Shown: one piece after another, positions 54,101 to 64,000 of the stretch
Numbering within the stretch: the first letter of the stretch is position 1
Layout: every line of letters starts with the position of its first letter
Source of the DNA: Archivesica marissinica
Lineage: Eukaryota; Mollusca; Bivalvia; Venerida; Vesicomyidae
Direction: 5' to 3'
Assembly (NCBI GenBank): GCA_014843695.1
Contig: CM026403.1
Coordinates: 46,666,287-46,730,286 of the forward strand
DNA length: 64,000 nucleotides
The notes under the pieces: generated by a model
What the model was told of the DNA's origin: nothing
The model's input: the letters and a program-made list of their open reading frames with translations, nothing else
The model's database searches: none
Made by a program: the position numbers and the translations under genes

Positions 54101-57100
54101 CACGCAAAACTGATGGATATACACGTACAACTGACGGACATACATGCACAACTGACGGATATACATGTACAACTGACGGATATACACGTACCACTGACGA
54201 ATATACACGCACAACGGACGGATATACATGTACAACTGACGGATATACACGCACAACTGACGGATATACATGTACCACTGACGGATATTCACGTACCACT
54301 GACGGATATACATGTACAACTGACGGATGTACACGCACAACTGACGGATATACATGTACAACTGACGGATATACACGTACAACTGACGAATATACATGTA
54401 CAACTGACGGATATACATGCACAACTGACGGATATACACGCAAAACTGACGGATATACACGTACAACTGACGGACATACATGCACAACTGACGGATATAC
54501 ATGTACAATTGACGGATATACACGTACCACTGACGAATATACACGCACAACTGACGGATATACATGCACAACTGACGAATACACATGCACTACCGACGGA
54601 TATACACGTACAACTGACGGATATGCACGCACAACGGACGGTTATACATGTACAACTGACGGATATATACGTACATCTGACGAGTATACACGCACAACCG
54701 ACGGATATACACGTACAACTGACGGATATACACGCAAAACTGACGGATATACATGTACAACTGATGGATATACACGTACCACAGACGAATATACACGCAC
54801 AACCGACGAATATACACGTACAACTGACGAATATACATGTACAACTGACGGACATACATGTACAACTGATGGATATACATGCACAACTGACGAATATACA
54901 TGCACAACCGACGGATATACATGTACAACTGACGCATATACACGTACAACTGACGGATATACATGCACATCCGACGAATATACACGCACAACTGACGGAT
55001 ATACACGCACAACTGACGGATATACACGTACAACTGACAGATATACATGTACAACCGACGGATATACACGTACAACTGACGGATATACATGCACATCCGA
55101 CGGATATACACGCAGAACTGACGGATATACACGCACAACTGACGGATATACATGTACCACTGACGGATATACACGCACACCTGACGGGCATCCACGCACA
55201 ACAGACGGATATACATGTACAACTGACGGATATACACGTACAACTGACGGACATATATGCACAACTGACAGATATACACGTACCACTGACGGATATACAT
55301 GTACAACTGACGGATATACACGCATCACTGACGGATATACATGTACAACGGACGGATCTACACGTACAACTGGCGGATATACACGCACACCTGACGGATA
55401 TACACGTACAACTGACGGACATACATGTACAACTGACGGATATACGTGTACAACTGACGGATATACATGTACAACTGACGGATATACATGTACAACTGAT
55501 AGATATACACGTACCACTGACGAATAAACACGCACAACTGACGAATATACACGTACAACTGACGAATATACATGTACAACTGACGGATATACATGTACAA
55601 CTGACGGATATACATGCACAACTGACGAATATACATGCACAACCGACGGATATACATGTACAACTGACGGATATACAGGTACAACTGACGGATATACATG
55701 TACAACTGACGGGTATACATGCACATCCGACGAATATACACGCACAACTGATGGATATACATGTACAACCGACGGATATACACGTACAACTGACGGATAT
55801 ACATGCAAATCCGACGGATATACACGCACAACTGACGGATATACACGCACAACTGACGGATATACATGTACCACTGACGGAAATACACGCACAACTGACG
55901 GGCATACACGCTCAACAGACGGATATATACGCACCACTGACGGATATACATATACAACTGACGGATATACACGCACAACTGACGAATATACATGTACAAC
56001 TGACGGATATACATGTACCACTGACGGATATACACGTACCACTGACGGATATACATGTACAACTGACGGATGTACACGCACAACTGACGGATATACATGT
56101 ACAACTGACGGATATACACGTACAACTGACGAATATACATGTACAACTGACGGATATACATGCACAACTGACGGATATACACACACAACTGACGGATATA
56201 CACGTACAACTGACGGACATACATGCACAACTGACGGATATACATGTACAACTGACGGATATACACGTACCACAGACGAATATACACGCACAACTGACGG
56301 ATATACATGCACAACTGACGAATATACATGCACTACCGAGGGATATACATGTACAACTGACGGATATGCACGCACAACGGACGGATATACATGTACAACT
56401 GACGAATATATACGTACAACTGACGAATATACACGCACAACCGACGGATGTACACGTACAACTGACGGATATACACGCACAACTGACGGATATACATGTA
56501 CAACTGACGGATATACACGCACAACTGACGAATATACACGTACAACTGACGAATATACATGTACAACTGACGGATATACATGTACAACTGACGGATATAC
56601 ATGCACAACCGACGGATATACATGTACAACTGACGGATATACACGCACAACTGACGGATATACACGCACAACTGACGGATATACACGTACAACTGACGGA
56701 TATACATGTACAACCGACGGATATACACGTACAACTGACGGATATACATGCACATCCGACGGATATACACGCAGAACTGACGGATATACACGCACAAGTG
56801 ACGGATATACATGTACCACTGACGGATATACACGCACACCTGACGGGCATACACGCACAACAGACGGATATACATGTACAACTGACGGATATACACGTAC
56901 AACTGACGGACATATATGCACAACTGACAGATATACACGTACCACTGACGGATATACATGTACAACTGACGGATATACACGCACCACTGACGGATATACA
57001 TGTACAACGGACGGATATACACGTACAACTGGCGGATATACACTCACACCTGACGGATATACACGTACAACTGACGGACATACATGTACAACTGATGGAT

Positions 57101-57128
57101 ATACACGTACAACTGACGGATATACACG
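48148..57128. repeat. 21-bp array of block A'
   Basis: Same units as 1-8981, continuing without a break from the 36709 array. The 20-bp units near 48426, 48832 and 52084 and the 29-bp units near 48660 and 52320 confirm the register of the duplicate. Confidence 0.96.
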
Positions 57129-57187
57129 GAGTATAAATTCGTGCAATATGAATCTAAATATTATGGACTTTGAGAAAACATGCATGT
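57129..57187. repeat. Truncated spacer in block A'
   Basis: Duplicate of the 59-bp element at 8982, with the same TTATGGAC variant. Confidence 0.9.
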
Positions 57188-57847
57188 TATACATGTACAG
57201 CTGACGGATATACACGTACAGCTGACGCATATACACGTACAACTGACGGATATACATGTACAACTGAGGGATATACACGCACAACTGACGGATATACATG
57301 TACAATTGACGGATATACACGCACAACTGACGAATATACATGTACAACTGACGAATATACATGTACAACTGACGAATATACATGTACAACTGACGAATAT
57401 ACATGTACAACTGACGAATATACATGTACAACTGAGGGATATACACGTACAACTGACGGATATACATGTACAACTGACGGATATACACGCACAACTGACG
57501 GATATACACGCACAACTGACGGATATACACGCACAACTGACGGATATACATGTACAACTGACGGATATACACGTATAACTGACGGATATACACGCACAAC
57601 TGACGGATGTACACGCACAACTGACGGATATACATGTACAACTGACGGATATACATGTACAACTGACGGATATACACGTACAACTGACGGATATACATGT
57701 ACAACTGACGGATATACACGTACCACTGACGGATATACACGTACCACTGACGGTTATACATGTACAACTGACGAATATACATGTACAACTGACGAATATA
57801 CATGTACAACTGACGGATATACATGTACCACTGACGGATATACATGA
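57188..57847. repeat. 21-bp array, 31 units plus 9 bp
   Basis: Duplicate of 9041-9700, including the run of six CATGTACAACTGACGAATA-type units. Confidence 0.96.
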
Positions 57848-58082
57848 TAGTTTATTTTCAATTCCATTAGGCTTAAAAGACCATGAGGATAATGTATGCA
57901 TGATATAAATGAACAGACAGTGTATTAACAAATAAATATAGTAAGCAATGCATGCATGTTAATAACTGATTTAACTAAATGGAGAAGGTTACAGAATTAT
58001 TTTGAAATGTTTCAATGTACACTGAGTATAAATTCGTGCAATATGAATCTAAATATTACGGACTTTGAGAAAACATGCAAGT
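57848..58082. repeat. Array spacer, long form (235 bp), in block A'
   Basis: Duplicate of 9701-9935, with the same AACATGCAAGTT variant at the right end and AAAAGACCATGAG at the left. Confidence 0.93.
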
Positions 58083-58635
58083 TATACATGTACAGCTGAC
58101 GGATATACACGTACAGCTGACGGATATACACGTACAACTGACGGATATACATGTACAACTGACGGATATACACGCACAACTGACGGATATACATGTACAA
58201 CTGACGGATATTCACGTACAACTGACGAATATACATGTACAACTGACGGATATACACGTACAACTGACGGATATACACGCACAACTGACTGATATACACG
58301 TACAACTGACGGATATACACGTACAACTGACGGATATACACGTACAACTGACGGATATACACGTACAACTGACGGATATACACGAACAACTGACTGATAT
58401 ACACGTACAACTGACGGATATACACGTACAACTGACGGATATACACGTACAACTGACGGATATACACGTACAACTGACGGATATACATGTACAACTGACG
58501 GATATACACGTACCACTGACGGATATACATGTACAACTGACATATATACATGTACCACCGACGGATATACATGATAGTTTATTTTCAATTCCATTAGGCT
58601 TAAAAGCCCATGAGGATAATGTATGCATGATATAA
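58075..58635 (+). other. Candidate cassette open frame, 186 codons, duplicate
   Basis: Identical translation to the frame at 9928-10488 (MQVI start, heptads, SLFSIPLGLKAHEDNVCMI end). It adds no independent support because it lies in the perfect duplicate. Confidence 0.13.
58083..58574. repeat. 21-bp array, 23 units plus 9 bp
   Basis: Duplicate of 9936-10427, with the two CTGACTGATA units at the shifted positions. Confidence 0.96.
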
Positions 58636-58766
58636 ATGAACAGACAGTGAATTAACAAATAAATATAGTAAGCAATGCATGCATGTTAATAACTGATTTA
58701 ACTAAATGGAGAAGGTTACAGACTTATTTTGAAATGTTTCAATGTACACTGAGAAAACATGCATGT
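58575..58766. repeat. Array spacer, short form (192 bp), in block A'
   Basis: Duplicate of 10428-10619. It is followed by the same frame-shifting 22-bp unit (TATACAACGTAC). Confidence 0.93.
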
Positions 58767-59825
58767 TATACATGTACAACTGACTGATATACAACGTACA
58801 ACTGACGGATATACACGTACCACTGACGGATATATATGTACAACTGACGGATATACACGCACAACTGACGGATATACATGTACACCTGACGGATATACAT
58901 ACACAACTGACGGATATACACGCACAACTGACGGATATACACGTACAACTGACGGACATACACGCAAAACGGACGGATATACACGCACAACGGACGGATA
59001 TACATGTACAACTGACGGATATACATGTACAACTGACGGATATACACGTACAACTGACGGATATACACGTATAACTGACGGATATACACGTACAACTGAC
59101 GGATATACACGCACAACTGACGGATATACACGCACAACTGACGGATATACACGTACAACTGACGGATATACACGTACAACTGACGGATATACATGTACAA
59201 CTGACGGTTATACATGTACAACTGACGAATATACACGTACAACTGACGAATATACATGTACAACTGACGGATATACATGTACAACTGACGGATATACATG
59301 CACAACCGACGGATATACATGTACAACTGACGGATATACACGCACAACTGACGGATATACACGCACAACTGACGGATATACACGTACAACTGACGGATAT
59401 ACATGTACAACCGACGGATATACACGTACAACTGACGGATATACATGCACATCCGACGGATATACACGCAGAACTGACGGATATACACGCACAAGTGACG
59501 GATATACATGTACCACTGACGGATATACACGCACACCTGACGGGCATACACGCACAACAGACGGATATACATGTACAACTGACGGATATACACGTACAAC
59601 TGACGGACATATATGCACAACTGACAGATATACACGTACCACTGACGGATATACATGTACAACTGACGGATATACACGCACCACTGACGGATATACATGT
59701 ACAACGGACGGATATACACGTACAACTGGCGGATATACACTCACACCTGACGGATATACACGTACAACTGACGGACATACATGTACAACTGATGGATATA
59801 CACGTACAACTGACGGATATACACG
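58767..59825. repeat. 21-bp array, about 50 units
   Basis: Duplicate of 10620-11678, ending at the truncated spacer. Confidence 0.96.
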
Positions 59826-59884
59826 GAGTATAAATTCGTGCAATATGAATCTAAATATTATGGACTTTGAGAAAACATGCATGT
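59826..59884. repeat. Truncated spacer in block A', second
   Basis: Duplicate of 11679-11737. Confidence 0.9.
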
Positions 59885-61754
59885 TATACATGTACAGCTG
59901 ACGGATATACACGTACAGCTGACGCATATACACGTACAACTGACGGATATACATGTACAACTGAGGGATATACACGCACAACTGACGGATATACATGTAC
60001 ACTTGACGGATATACACGCACAACTGACGAATATACATGTACAACTGACGAATATACATGTACAACTGACGAATATACATGTACAACTGACGGATATACA
60101 TGTACAACTGACGGATATACACGCACAACTGACGGATATATATGTACAACTGACGGATATTCACGTACAACTGACGAATATACATGTACAACTGACGGAT
60201 ATACACGTACAACTGACGGATATACACGCACAACTGACTGATATACACGTACAACTGACGGATATACACGTACAACTGACGGATATACACGTACAACTGA
60301 CGGATATACACGTACAACTGACGGATATACACGTACAACTGACGGATATACACGTACAACTGACGGATATACATGTACAACTGACTGATATACAACGTAC
60401 AACTGACGGATATACACGTACCACTGACGGATATATATGTACAACTGACGGATATACACGCACAACTGACGGATATACATGTACACCTGACGGATATACA
60501 TACACAACTGACGGATATACACGCACAACTGACGGATATACACGTACAACTGACGGACATACACGCACAACGGACGGATATACACGCACAACGGACGGAT
60601 ATACATGTACAACTGACGGATATACATGTACAACTGACGGATATACACGTACAACTGACGGATATACACGTATAACTGACGGATATACACGTACAACTGA
60701 CGGATATACACGCACAACTGACGGATATACACGCACAACTGACGGATATACACGTACAACTGACGGATATACACGTACAACTGACGGATATACATGTACA
60801 ACTGACGGTTATACATGTACAACTGACGAATATACACGTACAACTGACGAATATACATGTACAACTGACGGATATACATGTACAACTGACGGATATACAT
60901 GCACAACCGACGGATATACATGTACAACTGACGGATATACACGCACAACTGACGGATATACACGCACAACTGACGGATATACACGTACAACTGACGGATA
61001 TACATGTACAACCGACGGATATACACGTACAACTGACGGATATACATGCACATCCGACGGATATACACGCAGAACTGACGGATATACACGCACAAGTGAC
61101 GGATATACATGTACCACTGACGGATATACACGCACACCTGACGGGCATACACGCACAACAGACGGATATACATGTACAACTGACGGATATACACGTACAA
61201 CTGACGGATATACAGTACAACTGACGGTATACATGTACAACTGACGGATATACACGCACAACTGACGGATGTACACGCACAACTGACGGATATACATGTA
61301 CAACTGACGGATATACATGTACAACTGACGGATATACACGTACAACTGACGGATATACATGTACAACTGACGGATATACACGCACAACTGACGGATGTAC
61401 ACGCACAACTGACGGATATACATGTACAACTGACGGATATACATGTACAACTGACGGATATACACGTACAACTGACGGATATACATGTACAACTGACGGA
61501 TATACACGCACAACTGACGGATGTACACGCACAACTGACGGATATACATGTACAACTGACGGATATACATGTACAACTGACGGATATACACGTACAACTG
61601 ACGGATATACATGTACAACTGACGGATATACACGTACCACTGACGGATATACACGTACCACTGACGGTTATACACGTACAACTGACCGACATACATGTAG
61701 AACTGACGGATATACATGTACAACTGACGGACATACACGTACAACTGACGGAAA
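59885..61754. repeat. 21-bp array running out into non-tandem DNA
   Basis: It matches 11738-13584 up to 61731, then has one more unit (GGACATACACGTACAACTGAC) and decays at GGAAATAAAGATG. Unlike the first copy, it does not pass into the 38-bp repeat. This gives the one edge in the window where the 21-bp satellite meets unique sequence. Confidence 0.95.
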
Positions 61755-62366
61755 TAAAGATGAATACTGTTAAGCTACACATATTGTAACCTCATGCATT
61801 TGTTCTGATGCTAGGTACATACGTACCGACGTACGGACGGACGGATTGAAGACAACACTGACACAGAGAAAACCTACGAGTCCATCCATGACTCATTCAC
61901 CGATAATGGACATATAACATAAAGGTAAATATAGAAAACGAACTTACTTTGTATCTCTATCAGATTTGTCCGGCTTGACTCCGTTCTATGCATTCAAGTT
62001 CACTCGAAACCAAAATAACGTACACTGGTACTTGCCGGAGGGTATAATGTCTTGCATGCACCGGTGGATGTTACGCAACTCCCTATAATCGGATATCGAA
62101 AATCTCCGGGTCATTGTCACAATGGCGCAATTATTACAAGATAATGTTACATAAGCGCAAATTGGCATATTAGCGATATAAAGGGCATTATGTAATTAAT
62201 CCATTATGTAATTTCATTACAGCCATTGTGCTACAGTTGGAGATGGAATTATTGACCAAGTATTGCCATAATAGTAGAAAATCCACATCAGGAAGACAAA
62301 GACTATTATGTACGACTATATGATTATTTATAACAGCGTATATTCAATACTACATTCATATTCCAA
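61755..62366. other. Non-tandem, apparently non-coding DNA
   Basis: Of ordinary composition, this is the longest stretch without tandem repeats. A C/G-rich dyad area with GGTAC...GTACC and repeated CGGA lies at 61814-61847. CATTATGTAATT occurs twice, 16 bp apart (62186 and 62202), and GCGCAA recurs near 62126 and 62154. The longest minus-strand open frame here (61986-62168, 60 codons) has no recognisable domain and is within chance length. I see no gene, RNA or transposon end. It is absent from the first copy of the region. Confidence 0.75.
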
Positions 62367-62594
62367 GTCAGATTAGCGCAGTGGTTAGCACACTCGCTTC
62401 TCACCAATGAAACCTGGGTCCGATCCTCGGACCGGGAAGTATGTGAGATGGTACGATGGTAGCTAGCTAGGACAGGGTTTTTTCTCCGCGTACTCCGGTT
62501 TCCTCCCACACGAATAACCACATATACACGTTGATCCGCGCCAACGAGAGTGATTAATATAAGTTGTTAAAGCTTGTTTCGCAATCGTTTAAAG
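62367..62594 (+). mobile_element. tRNA-derived SINE with a conserved invertebrate-type core
   Basis: The head has an A box TAGCGCAGTGG (62374-62384) and a near-consensus B box GGTCCGATCC (62417-62426). The anticodon-loop region TTCTCAC resembles tRNA-Glu(CTC). The body holds CTCCGCGTACTCCGGTTTCC (62484-62503) followed by TCCCAC, a conserved central motif I know from SINEs of several marine invertebrates. The tail AGCTTGTTTCGCAATCG (from about 62569) resembles tails I associate with bivalve SINEs. I cannot fix the superfamily name without a database. Target-site duplications are not clear. A 65-codon minus-strand frame (62324-62521) is simply its antisense. Confidence 0.8.
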
Positions 62595-62631
62595 TTTAAA
62601 CTATTATTCCAAGTATTATTGCAAGTAGGAG

Positions 62632-63355
62632 ACTGTCAGCATAAGCACTAACGGGAGAGGGATCTACATACTGTCAGCATAACCACTGACGGGAGAGGGA
62701 TCTACATAGTGTCAGCATAACCACTGACGGGAGAGGGATCTACATACTGTCAGGATAACCACTGACGGGAGAGGGATCTACATACTGTCAGCATAACCAC
62801 TGACGGGAGAGGGATCTACATACTGTCAGGATAACCACTGACGGGAGAGGGATCTACATACTGTCAGCATAACCACTGACGGGAGAGGGATCTACATACT
62901 GTCAGCATAAGCACTGACGGGAGAGGGATCTACATACTGTCAGCATAAGCACTGACGGGAGAGGGATCTACATACTGTCAGCATAACCACTGACGGGAGG
63001 GAGATCTACATACTGTCAGCATAACCACTGACGGGAGAGGGATCTACATACTGTCAGCATAACCACTAACGGGAGAGGGATCTACATACTGTCAGCATAA
63101 CCACTGACGGGAGAGGGATCTACATACTGTCAACATAACCACTGACGGGAGAGGGATCTACATACTATCAGCATAACCACTAACGGGAGAGGGGTCTACA
63201 TACTGTCAGCATAACCACTAACGGGAGAGGGATCTACATACTGTCAGCATAACCACTGACGGGAGAGGGATCTACATACTGTCAGCATAACCACTGACGG
63301 GAGAGGGATCTACATACTGTCAGCATAACCACTGACGGGAGAGGGATCTACATAC
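62632..63355. repeat. 38-bp tandem repeat, 19 copies
   Basis: Same unit as 13651-13981. The last 331 bp match that array at a shift of 49374, including the ordered GTCAAC, CTATC and GGGGTC variants. The first 10 or so units have no counterpart in the first copy and carry private variants (ATAAGCACTG, GTCAGGATAACC, ACATAGTGTC, GGGAGGGAGATC). It begins in non-tandem DNA at GAGACTGTCAGC. Confidence 0.96.
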
Positions 63356-63383
63356 GTAGTTTATACTTTCTTCTCAATCCTCA

Positions 63384-63456
63384 CAGACGGATCTGTAGTC
63401 CAGTGGTAACACGCTGGACAGGTAATCCAGGGATCGCAGGTTCGATCCCCCGTCTG
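63384..63456 (+). tRNA. tRNA-like sequence (degenerate; SINE head), second copy
   Basis: Same sequence and fold as the copy at 14010, with a 7-bp acceptor-like stem, A and B boxes and a GGT in the anticodon position, and with the same defects in the D and T stems and at base 33. Confidence 0.55.
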
Positions 63457-63503
63457 ACACTAATAAAATTAACAATCTTTCAGATGGGACTTTAAACCGA
63501 GGT
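63384..63503 (+). mobile_element. Short tRNA-derived SINE-like element, second copy
   Basis: Matches 14010-14129 at a shift of 49374, preceded by the same 28-bp AT-rich leader (63356-63383) and the 38-bp repeat, and followed directly by the 37-bp repeat. The preserved order of four different elements shows that a block, not a single SINE, was duplicated. Confidence 0.55.
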
Positions 63504-64000
63504 CATGCTGTTTACATCGTCACACGTTTCCTCCTGCTGTGATGCTGTTCACATCGCCACACGCTACCTCCTGCATGTCTGTTGTTACAATCGCCACAAG
63601 CTTCCTCCTGCAGTGATGCTGTTCACATCGCCACACTCTACCTCCTGCAGGTCTGTTGTTACAATCGCCACATGTTTCCTCCTGCAGTCATGCTGTTCAC
63701 ATCGCCACACGCTACCTCCTGCATGTCTGTTGTTACAATCGCCACATGTTTCCTCCTGCAGGCATGCTGTTCACATCGCCACACGCTACCTCCTACAGTC
63801 ACGCTGTTCAGATAGTCACACGCTTCCTCCTGCAGTCATGCTGTTCACATCGTCACACGCTTACTCCTGCAGTCATGCTGTTCACATCGACACACGCTTC
63901 CTCCTGCAGTCATGCTGTTTATCATCGTCACACACTTCCTCTTGTAGTCATGCTGTTCAGATAGTCACAAGATTCCTCCTGCAGTCATGCTGTTTACATC
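63504..64000. repeat. 37-bp tandem repeat, left end of second array
   Basis: About 13.4 units are visible before the window ends. It follows the unit order of 14130-14620 but with substitutions (for example CACATCGCCACACGCTACC at 63699 against CACATCTCCACACTCTACG) and single-base indels (TGTTTATCATCG near 63920). This copy has diverged, while the 21-bp block upstream has not. Confidence 0.96.

Larger units (their letters stand above)
48148..61731. repeat. Second copy of the 13.58-kb block (block A')
   Basis: This matches bases 1-13584 with a constant shift of 48147 and no difference that I found. All internal landmarks (20-bp and 29-bp units, truncated and full spacers, the 126-bp triplet) occur at the shifted positions. 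The left border cannot be seen, because the first copy starts at the window edge. The right border is at CTGACGGA (61731). Confidence 0.93.

Noticed and set aside
61814..61847. GTAC/CGGA-rich dyad as a regulatory hairpin
   Set aside because: The stem GGTAC/GTACC is only 5 bp and the rest is simple CGGA repetition; too weak to call.
61986..62168. 60-codon minus-strand open frame in the non-tandem region
   Set aside because: Length within chance, no recognisable motif, no upstream or downstream gene signals, and present in only one of the two locus copies.
62324..62521. 65-codon minus-strand open frame
   Set aside because: It is the antisense of the SINE head and core.
1..64000. Telomeric or rDNA sequence
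   Set aside because: No TTAGGG-type tract and no rRNA-like sequence found on either strand.

Overview
The window is eukaryotic repeat DNA, probably from a marine invertebrate genome. Two tRNA-derived SINE-like elements, one carrying an invertebrate-type conserved core and a tail I associate with bivalve molluscs, make a mollusc the best guess; this is an inference and I cannot name a species. I see no conventional protein-coding gene. About 50 kb of the 64 kb is one 21-bp minisatellite. The many very long open frames follow from its period: 21 is a multiple of 3, and five of the six frames of the unit lack a stop.

Layout. 1-13650: 21-bp arrays interrupted by a short conserved spacer (full copies at 9701 and 10428, truncated copies at 8982 and 11679). 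13651-13981: a 38-bp tandem repeat. 14010-14129: a SINE-like element with a degenerate tRNA head. 14130-19455: a 37-bp tandem repeat. 19456-20455: exactly 1000 N. 20456-20562: AT-rich flank. 20563-20876: a 33-bp tandem repeat. 20877-48147: 21-bp arrays with nine spacers between 24083 and 36708, then an 11.4-kb uninterrupted array rich in higher-order repeats. 48148-61731: a repeat of bases 1-13584 with no difference that I can find. 61755-62631: the only substantial non-tandem sequence, with a second SINE at 62367. 62632-64000: the 38-bp repeat, SINE-like element and 37-bp repeat again, similar to 13651 onward but not identical.

The most interesting structure is a cassette made of a 192-bp spacer (about 235 bp in a long form) plus a 21-bp array. 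The array between two spacers is 21n+9 bp long in seven of nine cases, and the two exceptions differ by indels I can see. This fixed register means the frame reading TDIHVQL always starts from an ATG near the spacer's right end (MHVI...) and always runs into the same 19-residue tail, a stop and an AATAAA in the next spacer. Three cassettes in the first 36 kb keep this reading open from end to end. It is either a tandemly amplified mini-gene for a heptad-repeat peptide or a register-locked satellite that looks like one.

The second main point is about the assembly. The 13.58-kb perfect repeat on either side of a 1000-N gap, followed by similar but unequal downstream sequence, is what two overlapping haplotype contigs placed in series would give. 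A very recent tandem duplication is the alternative.
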